Below the pieces are notes generated by a model. The model had not been told where the DNA came from. It saw only the letters and a list, made by a program, of their open reading frames with translations, and did not search any database. Positions 43,363 to 52,885 of a DNA stretch of 64,000 nt are shown here, piece after piece. Made by a program: the position numbers and the translations under genes. Every line of letters begins with the position of its first letter. Positions within the stretch are counted from its first letter, which is position 1. The DNA is taken from contig JAHEYF010000009.1 of assembly GCA_023251755.1 (NCBI GenBank), positions 17,658 to 81,657 on the forward strand, written 5' to 3'. Source of the DNA: Bacteroidota bacterium (GTDB taxonomy: Bacteria > Bacteroidota > Bacteroidia > B-17B0 > Aurantibacillaceae).

Positions 43363-45657
43363 ATGAGACTATACAAATTATTTTTAACAGGAACTTGTCT
43401 GTTTAATAATTTTTACTTAATGTCTGCTAACAGGTATTGGGTTGGAGGAACGGGCAATTGGGCGGAGGCTGTAAATCACTGGGCATCATCATCAGGTGGA
43501 AGTCCTGATGTTTTGAACGCCCCAACATCAGGTGACGATGTGATTTTTGACGCCAATTCCGGAACAGGAACCGTCGCCATTAATTCCCCCATTGTGGTTA
43601 ATACAATAACATTTTCCGCTGCCTGTAGTGTTATTACAGTGGACATTAGCGCAGGTGCCACCGATGTACTTTCTGCGTCAGGTGGTATAGTTATGAATAG
43701 TAGCAGCAATGGAACTCTACGGGTTTCGGGGGGCAATTTAACGGTTACGGATGCAGTGCAGGTAAATGGTGGCGTATTGCAGTTAAATTCAGGTTCAATG
43801 ACGATAAATGGCGTGGCCTCAACAGGGGCCGTTGGTTTGGGGATAAACGGCGGAACGGTAAATTGTGCCGGTGCCACCTTAACTGTTGGAGACGGCACCA
43901 ATGAAGTGATCGATTTAGAGTCGGGTACCTTTGAAATATCAGCAGGCACGGTTAACCTGCAAACTGAGTTTTTTAGTAACGGAGGTACTTTTAATATGAG
44001 CGGAGGCACCTTGAATTTAAACAACAGTGCAGCATCTGAACGCAGTTACTCCATGGATTTATTGGGTGCAAGTTATAATTTCACAGGCGGTGTAATTGAC
44101 CTGAAAAATGTAAGCGGGAACAACGCCTTTGCCATCTGGATTGATAAATCCACCACTCCCACAGGTGTCAGCGGGGGAACATTGCGCTTATCGGCTACAA
44201 ATGCCAATTATTATATTCATGCCGAAGAAAGCGATTTATACAACTTAGAAATAGCTGCTTCTGCTAAAACAGTTACTGTACATGGAAGTGATTTGTTACT
44301 GAATGGAAACCTGACACTTAGTTCAGGAACTTTAGATGCCGGTCTGTACGATGTTTATATTAAAGGGAACTGGGTTAATAATTCTGGAACATTTAATTAC
44401 GGCACTCGTAATGTAATTTTTAACGGGTCTTCTGCCCAGCAAATACTCGGTTCGGCTGCAAGTACATTTTACAACCTTACACTTGACAACACCAATGGTT
44501 TAACAGTAGCCCCGGGAACTGGTATTGCAACAAGCGTAAGAAATACCTTTACCTTAAGCAACGGTAAAATAAGTCTGGGCGATCACGATCTGAATATTGG
44601 CGCTACTGCTGTTAGCGGCATCATCTCCGGGGCGGGTTCATCAAAATATATTGTTACAAACGGAACAGGGGTGCTAAAACAATACAATATCGGGACAGGG
44701 CAACGAACATCGGTTGATTATCCCATTGGCATCAGCTCAGCCAGTTATACACCAGTTACTTTAACAGTGGTAAATACAACAACGGTAGATAATTTTTCAG
44801 CAAAAGCTTCGCAGTCAGTACTGGTTGATGGAACAAGCGGGGCGGCTTATTCAGCCGATGTGGTGGATCGCACCTGGAATATTGCAGAAGGGACAACAGG
44901 AGGTTCGAATGTTACTTTAACAGTGCAATGGAATGCAGGTGATGAACTCACTTCCTTCGACCGGACAGTTTGTTATGTGAGTCACTATACAGGTGGTGCC
45001 TGGGGAGCAACAAGTACCGATGCAGCTGCGGCCGGCTCTGGTCCCTACACAAGGGTTTCGGGAACACTCACTTCTTTTTCGCCTTTTGGTGTCGGGTCGC
45101 ACACCGTATTGCCAATTAACCTATTAAATTTTATAGCAAGCCCTGATCAGGATAAAGTTGACCTGAACTGGTCAACAACAATGGAAACAAACAACGATTA
45201 CTTTACTGTTGAACGTTCGGTGAACGGGAACTCTTTTGAAGTACTAACAATTGTGGAGGGAGCAGGCAACAGCAATTCACTGCTTAATTATACAACAAGC
45301 GACCGGCAGCCTTTAAACGGAACATCCTATTACCGTTTAAAACAAACGGACTTTGACGGAAAACACAGCTATTCAAAAATAATTGCAGTAACATTGGGTA
45401 AGCAAAGCAGAATGCAGGTGTTTCCCAACCCCTCTGAAAGCATCGTGAATCTTTCTTTTTCAGCAAAAAAAGCAGGGGAACAAAATGTAATTAGTATTTG
45501 TGATGTAAATGGGGAGCTTGTGTATTCACAAAACTATACAAGCATTGATGGTGTAAATAAAATCCCTTTAGATTTAACTTATCTGAGCGTCGGCATGTAT
45601 TTTGTTACAGTCAGCAATGCACAGCAAACGACAATGTGCAAGATCATCAGGAAATAA
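43363..45657 (+). CDS. Large secreted beta-helix/repeat protein with T9SS sorting domain
   Basis: This 764-residue protein starts with a signal peptide (to about residue 22) and the phrase YWVGGTGNWAEAVNHWASSSGG. That opening is typical of Bacteroidota surface proteins with a right-handed beta-helix. The following 400 residues are Gly/Ser/Thr-rich with beta-helix-like turns (GGTFNMSGGTLNLNNS). A fibronectin-like region (about 585-670) precedes the type A sorting domain (MQVFPNPSESIVNLSF, LSVGMYFVTV). It is likely a surface or released protein. No catalytic motif is apparent, so adhesion is a guess. Confidence 0.82.
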   Translation: MRLYKLFLTGTCLFNNFYLMSANRYWVGGTGNWAEAVNHWASSSGGSPDVLNAPTSGDDVIFDANSGTGTVAINSPIVVNTITFSAACSVITVDISAGATDVLSASGGIVMNSSSNGTLRVSGGNLTVTDAVQVNGGVLQLNSGSMTINGVASTGAVGLGINGGTVNCAGATLTVGDGTNEVIDLESGTFEISAGTVNLQTEFFSNGGTFNMSGGTLNLNNSAASERSYSMDLLGASYNFTGGVIDLKNVSGNNAFAIWIDKSTTPTGVSGGTLRLSATNANYYIHAEESDLYNLEIAASAKTVTVHGSDLLLNGNLTLSSGTLDAGLYDVYIKGNWVNNSGTFNYGTRNVIFNGSSAQQILGSAASTFYNLTLDNTNGLTVAPGTGIATSVRNTFTLSNGKISLGDHDLNIGATAVSGIISGAGSSKYIVTNGTGVLKQYNIGTGQRTSVDYPIGISSASYTPVTLTVVNTTTVDNFSAKASQSVLVDGTSGAAYSADVVDRTWNIAEGTTGGSNVTLTVQWNAGDELTSFDRTVCYVSHYTGGAWGATSTDAAAAGSGPYTRVSGTLTSFSPFGVGSHTVLPINLLNFIASPDQDKVDLNWSTTMETNNDYFTVERSVNGNSFEVLTIVEGAGNSNSLLNYTTSDRQPLNGTSYYRLKQTDFDGKHSYSKIIAVTLGKQSRMQVFPNPSESIVNLSFSAKKAGEQNVISICDVNGELVYSQNYTSIDGVNKIPLDLTYLSVGMYFVTVSNAQQTTMCKIIRK

Positions 45658-45667
45658 AATTTGAAGG

Positions 45668-45715
45668 TTCTTTTGGCTCCCGGCTTTTAACTTTTGACTT
45701 TTAATTTTTAACTTA
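45668..45715. repeat. Intergenic repeat, CCCGGCTTTTAACTTT family, copy 2
   Basis: Reads CTTTTGGCTCCCGGCTTTTA and then ACTTTTGACTTTTAATTTTT. It fills the 60-bp gap between the convergent T9SS gene and the metal-regulator gene. Confidence 0.8.
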
Positions 45716-45717
45716 AT

Positions 45718-46374
45718 CTAAACAGCCTCCACAATAATACACTCTGCCGCTTTTGCACTAATGCTCAGTTCTTTTTTCTGACAACTAAGAATAATGGAAT
45801 TGTCAAAGTCCTCAATCGTTTTTATATTGATGAAGGCACCAATAATTAAACGATGCTTTTCTAAGTATTTTAAGAATGAAGAGGAATGATCGGTAACCCC
45901 CATCACTTTGTAATTGTTCTTCACTTTTGTTTCCGACAATTTAATGAAATTACTTTTAAGAATTTTCCCTTTGGCATCCGGAATAGGATCGCCATGCGGA
46001 TCATAAATGGGGTTCCCTAAAATAGAAGCTAATTTATTAATCAGCTTGTCGTTTTTTATATGCTCCAGCTCTTCTGCAATTTCATGCACCTCGTCCCATC
46101 CAAAACCCAGCTCTTTGGTTAAATAGGTTTCCCAGATCCGGTGCCGCCGTACTATACTTAGGGCCAGTTTAGCTCCGGATGCAGTTAAGCGTGTGCCGTA
46201 AGATTTTTCATAAATAACATGTTTCAGGTCGTGCAACTTTCGTAAACCTTCGGTTACCGTTGCGGGCCTTAATCCTAATTTATCAGACAACTTCTGGTTG
46301 CCCACCAGCATGGTGTTGTTGGCCGACAGGTTGTAGATCGTTTTGAGGTAGTTTTCAATAGTTTCCTGTCGCAT
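45718..46374 (-). CDS. DtxR/MntR-family metal-dependent regulator
   Basis: This 218-residue regulator has an N-terminal winged helix (ETIENYLKTIYNL, LSDKLGLRPATVTEGLRKL), the metal-binding dimerisation domain (RRHRIWETYL, EVHEIAEELEHI, DPHGDPIP), and a C-terminal FeoA/SH3-like domain (about 145-218). Family members sense Fe(II) or Mn(II) and repress uptake genes. A near-perfect dyad, GGTATACC with T/A flanks, lies 9-26 bp upstream of its start. The divergent di-heme cytochrome operon starts 116 bp away, so self-control and control of that operon are likely. Confidence 0.88.
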   Translation of the reverse strand: MRQETIENYLKTIYNLSANNTMLVGNQKLSDKLGLRPATVTEGLRKLHDLKHVIYEKSYGTRLTASGAKLALSIVRRHRIWETYLTKELGFGWDEVHEIAEELEHIKNDKLINKLASILGNPIYDPHGDPIPDAKGKILKSNFIKLSETKVKNNYKVMGVTDHSSSFLKYLEKHRLIIGAFINIKTIEDFDNSIILSCQKKELSISAKAAECIIVEAV

Positions 46375-46382
46375 AAAAATTG

Positions 46383-46400
46383 TTTTAGGTATACCAAAAA
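46383..46400. promoter_or_regulatory. Probable DtxR/MntR operator
   Basis: TTTTAGGTATACCAAAAA is an 18-bp dyad with one mismatched pair around the perfect GGTATACC centre. It resembles TTTAGGTATACCTAAA-type metal-regulator boxes. It lies between the divergent regulator and cytochrome genes. Confidence 0.7.
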
Positions 46401-46490
46401 TAATAATTTAGTTCTGATAATTAATAAGGACTTTTGTGAAATGTTATTTAACATACATTATACGCGATCTGAGAAATAAAATAACATTCC

Positions 46491-47717
46491 ATGAAAAAAA
46501 CAATTTTAGTTCTTTCTGCCCTGTCCTTGTTTGCAATTTTAATTGCTTCCTGCAAAAAAATGCTCCCCCCTGCACCAAAGGATGAAGAAATTTTAGCCGG
46601 TACCATTCCTGATTTAACGCCTGAGCAGGAAAAGGAACACCTGATCGGGGATGCGTCCTTTGCCAGGATATTCAGCAAAGAAGAGGGCCTGGGGCCCGTC
46701 TTTGTTCAATCCTCCTGTTCCAATTGCCATGTTGGTAATGGCAAGGGCAATCCCTCAACTGAATTGACCCGCTTTGCCCATGTAAACGGATCTATTATTG
46801 ATTATTTAGCTGATAAAGGCGGGCCTCAACTGCAACAAAATGCTGTTATCGGATATACAGCTGAAACCTTTCCATCAGAAGCCAATGTATTCAGTAAACG
46901 AATTGCCCCTATAGTGATGGGCCTGGGATATATAGCCGCTTTAAACGATCAGGCCATCCTCAACAATGCCGACCCAAACGATGTGGATGCCGATGGCATT
47001 TCCGGAAGGCCCAATTATGTGAACCCTACTAACTTTTTTGTTCCATTGGCTATTCATACACCCAACAATGGCCAGTACCTGGGCCGTTTTGGTAAAAAGG
47101 CGGAGAAGGTTACTCTTCAGGACCAGGTGGTGTTTGCCTTAAAACAGGACATTGGCATTACTTCTTATTTTGACACACAGGATTTGTACAATGCACAGCT
47201 CGGAAATTATACCGGTGACGATGTTGCTGATCCAGAAGTGTCTTCCGGATTTGTAAACGGCCTTGTTTTTTATTTAAGAACGCTGAAGGCCCCACCCCGC
47301 AGAAATGCGAATGATCCTGATGTAGTGGCCGGCGAAAAATTATTTAACCAGATCGGTTGTGTGAGTTGCCATGTTTCTTCTTTTACAACTCCTGCTTCGG
47401 ATATTGTCGCCCTGAGCAATCAAACATTTCACCCTTATTCAGATTTTTTGATTCATGATATGGGACAAGCACTGGATGATGGTTATCCCGAAGGCAATGC
47501 AAGTGGAGCAGAATGGAGAACGCCTCCCTTGTGGGGAATTGGCCTGGCAAAAGACTCGCAGGGTGGAAAATTGTTTTTACTGCACGATGGAAGGGCCGGA
47601 AGTTTTAAAGAAGCGATTGCATTTCATGGAGGAGAAGCAGCCGGCAGAAGGACTGCATTTAATGCCTTAACAGAACAGGAGAAAGAATCACTGATTAAAT
47701 TTTTAGAATCCTTGTAA
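46491..47717 (+). CDS. Di-heme cytochrome (DUF1111, di-heme oxidoreductase family)
   Basis: This 408-residue lipoprotein (lipobox IASC, C21) has two c-type heme sites: CSNCH (76-80) and CVSCH (290-294). The DUF1111 landmarks are present: DADGISGRPNYV, LGRFGKKA, RTPPLWGIGLA and LFLLHDGRAGSFKEAIAFHGGEA. The family was proposed to be di-heme oxidoreductases, and members recur beside metal-uptake genes. It leads an operon with a Rieske protein (1 bp gap) and a beta-barrel protein, probably controlled by the divergent DtxR/MntR-type regulator. That suggests periplasmic redox chemistry in Fe or Mn acquisition. Confidence 0.88.
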   Translation: MKKTILVLSALSLFAILIASCKKMLPPAPKDEEILAGTIPDLTPEQEKEHLIGDASFARIFSKEEGLGPVFVQSSCSNCHVGNGKGNPSTELTRFAHVNGSIIDYLADKGGPQLQQNAVIGYTAETFPSEANVFSKRIAPIVMGLGYIAALNDQAILNNADPNDVDADGISGRPNYVNPTNFFVPLAIHTPNNGQYLGRFGKKAEKVTLQDQVVFALKQDIGITSYFDTQDLYNAQLGNYTGDDVADPEVSSGFVNGLVFYLRTLKAPPRRNANDPDVVAGEKLFNQIGCVSCHVSSFTTPASDIVALSNQTFHPYSDFLIHDMGQALDDGYPEGNASGAEWRTPPLWGIGLAKDSQGGKLFLLHDGRAGSFKEAIAFHGGEAAGRRTAFNALTEQEKESLIKFLESL

Positions 47718-47718
47718 A

Positions 47719-48144
47719 ATGGAGAGAAGAAGTTTTATAAAAAGCTGCACCCTCCTGTGTGCAGGGGGAGGATTGCTATCGGCGGTGTTGCAAAGTTGTG
47801 GTGCGGTTTATTACGCTTCTTCGAGCATTGAAATGAATAAATTAAAAATAAACAAAAAAGAATTTATTGATGCGAAAAATGTGGAACGAAAGTTTATTGT
47901 GATCCGCAACGATAAGTTGCAATTTCCTGTTTGTGTATATAAGTTTAATACAGACTATGTAGCGCTCTCGATGGAGTGTACACACCAGAGTTGTGAATTG
48001 CAACCGAATAAAATAAGCCTGGTTTGCCCCTGCCACGGTGGTGAATTTTCGAACAAGGGAGTGGCAATAAATCCGCCGGTGGACAAAGACTTAAAACAAT
48101 ATAAAGTTAGTACAGACTATGAAAATATTTACATTGAATTATAA
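47719..48144 (+). CDS. Rieske [2Fe-2S] protein
   Basis: This 141-residue protein has an N-terminal twin-arginine-like start (ERRSFIKS) running into a hydrophobic segment with a lipobox-like LQSC (C27), so it is probably exported folded and lipid-anchored. The Rieske cluster ligands are C87 and H89 (CTH) and C103 and H106 (CPCH), and C92 and C105 can form the usual disulfide. It is likely an electron-transfer partner of the di-heme protein encoded 1 bp upstream. It overlaps the following barrel gene by 26 bp. Confidence 0.9.
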   Translation: MERRSFIKSCTLLCAGGGLLSAVLQSCGAVYYASSSIEMNKLKINKKEFIDAKNVERKFIVIRNDKLQFPVCVYKFNTDYVALSMECTHQSCELQPNKISLVCPCHGGEFSNKGVAINPPVDKDLKQYKVSTDYENIYIEL

Positions 48145-49363
48145 GGTATTGCTTATAATTTTTATTCAGTTCTATTCAACACTTAGTTTTGCTCAAAAAG
48201 ACAGTGTGTTCTTAAAAAGAACTGTTCCTGATTCTTCAAAATTAAACATGAACCTGGATGCGGTGTACAACCGGCCTTTTTTGCAAATGGGTAAATTTCC
48301 TGTTGCCCTGGGCGGATACATGGAAGTAAATACAAATTATTCAGGTACGGATGGTATATCTGAAGGCTTCTCTTTTCAATTCAGAAGGTTAACGATGTTT
48401 ATGTCTTCCACCATGGCAAAGAAAATAAAATTTCTTTCAGAGCTTGAATTTGAAGACGGGACCAAAGAAATTAATATAGAATTTGCAGCGGTGGATGTTG
48501 AGTTTCATCCATTGTTAAACCTGCGGGGAGGAATAGTGATGAACCCGATCGGGGCCTTTAATCAAAATCACGACGGGCCCAAATGGAATTTTGTGGAACG
48601 TCCGGTTTCAGCCACACAACTGCTTCCTGCAACCTGGTCGAATGCGGGCTTTGGTTTGCATGGAAAATTATACCAGGCCAATTGGGTGTTGGCGTATGAA
48701 ACCTATTTAACCAATGGCTTTGATGAAAGCATTGTTTCAAATACAGCAGGCAAAACTTTTTTACCAGCCTCCAAACAAAACAAAGATCGTTTTGAAGAAA
48801 GCTTTAATGGCGAACCCATGTTTACGGGTAAACTGGCTGTAAAAAGAAGGAGGATCGGGGAGATAGGAATTTCCTACATGGGTGGTGTATACAACAAATA
48901 CCAAATGGACGGGGTGATCGTAGATAAAAAAAGAAAACTGGATGTGTTTGCAGTTGACATCAACAGCACCATCCCTTATTTGAATACAACATTGATTGGT
49001 GAGTTTGCCTGGGTAAGTGTTGATGTGCCCGCGGCGAGTGTACAAAATTACGGGAGGCGGCAACAAGGCGGGTATTTAGATGTTATTCAGCCCCTTGTTA
49101 AACGAAAAATGTTTGGTTGGGAAAAAGCAACATTGAATCTTGCTTTCCGTACTGAATATGTGGACTGGAACATCGGTACCTTTGAAACAACGGGGGATAA
49201 AATCTATGAACATATTGTTGGAATTACGCCCGGTATAAGTTTTCTTCCTACGGCACAAACTGTTTTTCGTTTAAATTACCGTTACCAGTGGCAACGCGAT
49301 ATATTGGGAAACCCGGCTGTAAGGACCGCTGCTATTCAGTTTGGACTGAGCAGTTATTTTTGA
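48119..49363 (+). CDS. Outer-membrane beta-barrel protein (porin-like)
   Basis: This 414-residue protein has a signal peptide (to about FAQ, residue 26). A beta-barrel-like sequence follows, with alternating aromatic strands and a C-terminal strand ending in Phe (IQFGLSSYF), a sign of outer-membrane barrels. FQFRRLTMFMSSTMAKKIKFLSELEF resembles phosphate-selective-porin-like proteins. It closes the di-heme/Rieske operon, so it may bring in the substrate or metal ion for the redox pair. The start overlaps the Rieske gene by 26 bp. Confidence 0.8.
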   Translation: MKIFTLNYKVLLIIFIQFYSTLSFAQKDSVFLKRTVPDSSKLNMNLDAVYNRPFLQMGKFPVALGGYMEVNTNYSGTDGISEGFSFQFRRLTMFMSSTMAKKIKFLSELEFEDGTKEINIEFAAVDVEFHPLLNLRGGIVMNPIGAFNQNHDGPKWNFVERPVSATQLLPATWSNAGFGLHGKLYQANWVLAYETYLTNGFDESIVSNTAGKTFLPASKQNKDRFEESFNGEPMFTGKLAVKRRRIGEIGISYMGGVYNKYQMDGVIVDKKRKLDVFAVDINSTIPYLNTTLIGEFAWVSVDVPAASVQNYGRRQQGGYLDVIQPLVKRKMFGWEKATLNLAFRTEYVDWNIGTFETTGDKIYEHIVGITPGISFLPTAQTVFRLNYRYQWQRDILGNPAVRTAAIQFGLSSYF

Positions 49364-49372
49364 TTGGAGAAT

Positions 49373-49741
49373 TTATTCGCCCTGATTTTTTTTATCGTCG
49401 GAACGTTTAATGGCTTCAAAAAAGGAAGTGACCATCGACATAATGATACTAAAAAAAAAGGCCGACCAGAAACCATTTACCTGAAAACCATCAATCAGGT
49501 TATCGGCTATTAATATAATTCCGGCATTGATAACGATTAAAAATAAACCCAGGGTAACAACAGTAATGGGAATGGTTAAAAACACCAGTGCAGGTTTTAC
49601 CACCGAATTTAAAAATGCAAGTACAACGGCAACAATAAAACCGGTAAGAAAACTATTGTCTTTAATTTCTACACCGGGCAATAACCTTGCTGTAATTAGT
49701 ACAGCCAGCGTAGAGATGAGTAGTTTAACGATGAAGTTCAT
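49373..49741 (-). CDS. Phage-holin-family membrane protein (four-helix DUF360 type)
   Basis: The start is set at 49741 (MNFIVKLLISTLAVL), since the longer frame from 49774 adds eleven unrelated residues. The 122-residue chain has four membrane helices and the family signature (ARLLPGVEIKDNSFLTGFI, AFLNSVVKPALVFLTIPITV, GFWSAFFFSIIMS). These chromosomal proteins are named after mycobacteriophage holins but are found in many bacteria with no phage link. No prophage lies nearby. It converges with the porin-like gene. Confidence 0.85.
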   Translation of the reverse strand: MNFIVKLLISTLAVLITARLLPGVEIKDNSFLTGFIVAVVLAFLNSVVKPALVFLTIPITVVTLGLFLIVINAGIILIADNLIDGFQVNGFWSAFFFSIIMSMVTSFFEAIKRSDDKKNQGE

Positions 49742-49799
49742 AATTTTGTTTTTTGTTTTGTGCAGAGTCCGCAAAGAATTTAATTCTAACCGAAATCGC

Positions 49800-49838
49800 T
49801 CTTTTGGCTCCTGGCTTTTAACTTTTAACTTTTAATTT
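49800..49838. repeat. Intergenic repeat, CCCGGCTTTTAACTTT family, copy 3
   Basis: Reads CTTTTGGCTCCTGGCTTTTA and then tandem ACTTTTA. It lies just after the uvrA stop, and its end encodes the last residues of UvrA (KLKVKS). Confidence 0.8.
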
Positions 49839-52646
49839 AGCATTGATATGTTTAGCGGTATACGAATTTTTACAGCCCGCTAATTGTTCAGGGGTTCCTT
49901 CAAATACAACATATCCGCCCTCTTCACCACCTTCGGGGCCAAGGTCAATTACCCAGTCGGCGCATTTTACCACCTCCATGTTGTGTTCAATTACGATGAC
50001 CGAATGCCCTTTTTCAATTAAAGCATTTAAGGCGTACAATAATTTTTGTATATCGTGAAAATGCAAACCTGTGGTTGGTTCATCAAAAATAAAAAGGGTA
50101 GCCGGGGAGTTTTGCCCCGCACCTAAAAACGAAGCTAATTTTATCCGTTGTGCTTCGCCTCCGCTGAGGGTGCTGGATGATTGCCCCAGTTGTACATAAC
50201 CCAAACCTACATTTTGCAAGGGCTTTAATTTCTCTACAATTTTTTTGCTGGTTTTATTTTCCTTGTCGCTTCCAAAAAAATCAATGGCATCGTCAATGGT
50301 CATTTCAAGGATGTCTGCAATGTTTTTTTGCTGGTACTTTATTTCTAAGGTTTCCTGTTTAAACCGTTTTCCATTGCAGGCCTCGCAGGTTAATTGCACG
50401 TCGGCCATAAACTGCATTTCTACATTGATGATGCCTTCCCCTTCGCAGACTTCACATCTTCCACCATCCACATTAAACGAAAAATGAGAAGGTTTGTAAT
50501 TCCTGTTTTTAGAAAGAGTTTGATCGGCATACAGGTTGCGAATTTCATCGTAAGCCTTCACATACGTAACAGGGTTCGAGCGGGTAGACTTCCCAATGGG
50601 ATTTTGATCGATGTATTCAACCTGGTTGATTTGTTTAATGCTGCCGGAGATCAATTGGTTGCCGCTTTCCTTGTCAAAATAACCACCTAAGGCTTTTTGC
50701 ATATTGGGGAAGAGGATTTTTTTCACTAAGGTTGATTTGCCCGATCCGCTTACACCGGTTACGGCGCACAAGGTGTTCAACGGAAACTTAACAGAAATAT
50801 TTTTCAGGTTGTTTTCAGTAGCGCCTTTTACCTGAATAAAATCTTTCCATTTGCGGCGGACCTTCGGAACCTCAATACTTAATTTGTGAGTAAGGTATTT
50901 TGCGGTTAAGCTCCGGTCTGTTTTTATTAAATCGTTCAGTGTGCCCTGAAACACCAGTTCTCCGCCGTGCGAACCGGCCATGGGGCCAATGTCGATCAAT
51001 TGATCGGCTTCACGCATAATTTCTTCGTCGTGCTCTACAATAATTACGGAGTTGCCGAGTTGTTGTAAAGAACGAAGTACGGTAATCAACCTTTCCGTAT
51101 CGCGGGGATGAAGTCCAATGCTGGGTTCATCAAGAATATACATACTGCCCACTAAGCTGCTGCCCAATGATGTGGCTAAGTTAATGCGCTGCGATTCGCC
51201 CCCGCTCAAGGTATTGGCCACCCGGTTCAGGTTCAGGTAACCAAGACCCACCTCGTTTAAAAACTGAAGGCGGCTGGTAATTTCAATCAATAACCGTTTG
51301 GCAATTTTGGTATCGTGTTCGTTGAGTTGTATGTTTTTAAAAAGCGGAAGTAAATCTGAAACCGGAAGCAATACCAGTTCGGAAATGGAAAGCCCTGCAA
51401 CTTTTACATAATTGGCGTCTTTACGGAGGCGGGTTCCCTTGCACTCTGGGCACACCGTTTTGCCGCGGTAACGGGCCAACATAACCCGGTATTGAATTTT
51501 GTAGCTTTCTTTTTCAAGCATTTTGAAAAAGGAATATAAACCTTCAAAATGCTGGTTGCCTGTCCACAATAAATTGTACTGTGCTTTTGATAATTCGGTA
51601 ATGGCTTTGTGTACCGGGAAATCAAAATGATGCGCGCTTTTTAACAATTGGTTTTTATAAGCGCTCATGGTTTCGCCGTTCCAGCAGGCAATTGCGTTTT
51701 CGTACACCGATGCGCTTTTGTTGGGGATAACAAGGCCGGGGTCAACGCCGATAACACTTCCAAAACCTTCGCAGTGTTTACAAGCGCCGATAGGGTTGTT
51801 GAAGGTGAAAAAATTTACATCGGGTTCATCAAAACTAATTCCATCCAATTCAAATAAATTGGAGAAGGAGCTGAATTTATTTTTTTTATTTTCAGCATCG
51901 TAAATAAAACATTCCCCGCTTCCCTCGTAAAACGCGGTTTGTACCGAGTCGGCTATGCGATTTTGCAGGTCATCACTGCTTTTATCAATGACAATGCGGT
52001 CGATTAATAAATAAATCCCTTCTGTTGTTTTTATTTTTTTTGCATCAAACTCAGCTATTTTTACAATCACTTCATTTACTAATATTCGTGTAAAGCCTTG
52101 CTGGGCTAATAAGTCTAAGTGTTTGGCAATGCTCCTGTCTTTAGGGACGAGTAATTTAGCCAGGATAAGGATTTTACTTTCATCCTTTAGTCCGCATACA
52201 TATTCTACTACATCGGTAACCGAATGTCTTTTTACCTGCTGGCCCGATACCGGTGAATAGGTTTTACCCACGCGGGCAAACAGTAGTTTCAGGTAATCGT
52301 ATATTTCCGTAGTGGTGCCTACTGTTGAGCGCGGGTTGCGCGAAATTACTTTTTGCTCAATCGCTATGGCCGGCGAAATTCCTTTGATGTATTCTACCTT
52401 TGGTTTTTCTATTCTTCCTAAAAACTGCCGGGCGTAAGCCGATAAACTCTCCACATAACGGCGTTGCCCTTCGGCATACAAGGTATCAAAGGCCAGGGAA
52501 GATTTCCCGGAGCCGGATAAACCGGTAATGACCACCATTTTATTGCGGGGAATGGCCACATCTAAGTTTTTTAAATTGTGCATGTGCGCACCTTTAATAA
52601 TAATGTGCGATTTAGGGTCGGGCTTGCTAATATCAGTAGGTTTCAC
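49818..52646 (-). CDS. uvrA: Excinuclease ABC subunit A
   Basis: UvrA recognises bulky DNA damage as a dimer and loads UvrB in nucleotide excision repair. The 942-residue chain has two ABC ATPase modules: Walker A GLSGSGKSS (42-50) and VTGVSGSGKSTL in the second half, with signatures LSGGESQR and LSGGEAQR. The zinc modules (CKHCEGFG..., CPECKGTRL, CEVCEGEG, CEACNGKRF) are intact. The length is normal. A perfect hairpin lies 62 bp upstream of its start, between it and the divergent sigma factor gene. Confidence 0.97.
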   Translation of the reverse strand: MKPTDISKPDPKSHIIIKGAHMHNLKNLDVAIPRNKMVVITGLSGSGKSSLAFDTLYAEGQRRYVESLSAYARQFLGRIEKPKVEYIKGISPAIAIEQKVISRNPRSTVGTTTEIYDYLKLLFARVGKTYSPVSGQQVKRHSVTDVVEYVCGLKDESKILILAKLLVPKDRSIAKHLDLLAQQGFTRILVNEVIVKIAEFDAKKIKTTEGIYLLIDRIVIDKSSDDLQNRIADSVQTAFYEGSGECFIYDAENKKNKFSSFSNLFELDGISFDEPDVNFFTFNNPIGACKHCEGFGSVIGVDPGLVIPNKSASVYENAIACWNGETMSAYKNQLLKSAHHFDFPVHKAITELSKAQYNLLWTGNQHFEGLYSFFKMLEKESYKIQYRVMLARYRGKTVCPECKGTRLRKDANYVKVAGLSISELVLLPVSDLLPLFKNIQLNEHDTKIAKRLLIEITSRLQFLNEVGLGYLNLNRVANTLSGGESQRINLATSLGSSLVGSMYILDEPSIGLHPRDTERLITVLRSLQQLGNSVIIVEHDEEIMREADQLIDIGPMAGSHGGELVFQGTLNDLIKTDRSLTAKYLTHKLSIEVPKVRRKWKDFIQVKGATENNLKNISVKFPLNTLCAVTGVSGSGKSTLVKKILFPNMQKALGGYFDKESGNQLISGSIKQINQVEYIDQNPIGKSTRSNPVTYVKAYDEIRNLYADQTLSKNRNYKPSHFSFNVDGGRCEVCEGEGIINVEMQFMADVQLTCEACNGKRFKQETLEIKYQQKNIADILEMTIDDAIDFFGSDKENKTSKKIVEKLKPLQNVGLGYVQLGQSSSTLSGGEAQRIKLASFLGAGQNSPATLFIFDEPTTGLHFHDIQKLLYALNALIEKGHSVIVIEHNMEVVKCADWVIDLGPEGGEEGGYVVFEGTPEQLAGCKNSYTAKHINAKLKVKS

Positions 52647-52707
52647 GTGTAAAATTCAGGAAGTAAAGTTAAGATTATAGATGGGCCGCCTGAAATTTAT
52701 TTCTAAA

Positions 52708-52733
52708 CAAAGGGGGTATTTAAACCCCCTTTG
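52708..52733. promoter_or_regulatory. Perfect 10-bp GC-rich dyad between uvrA and the sigma gene
   Basis: CAAAGGGGGT and ACCCCCTTTG flank ATTTAA. No T-run follows on either side, so it is less like a terminator than a regulatory dyad shared by the two divergent genes. Confidence 0.65.
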
Positions 52734-52874
52734 ATCGATGAGGTGTAGAAAAAATTGCACGAGCTGTTTGGAATTTAACAAATATTGTCTTAGTATTGTA
52801 CAATATTAATCCCAAAAACCAGGTACACGATAGGATAAACTGCTACTTTTTACATTATAAATCAACCAAGTAAA

Positions 52875-52881
52875 AAGGAGG
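52875..52881 (+). promoter_or_regulatory. Strong Shine-Dalgarno AAGGAGG
   Basis: AAGGAGG stands 4 nt before the ATG of the sigma gene, matching the 16S rRNA tail. Genes in this phylum normally use A-rich leaders. Most other leaders in this window lack any such site. Confidence 0.85.
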
Positions 52882-52885
52882 ACCT

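Noticed and set aside
49373..49741. Prophage suggested by a holin-family protein
   Set aside because: The family is widely chromosomal, and no phage gene lies nearby.
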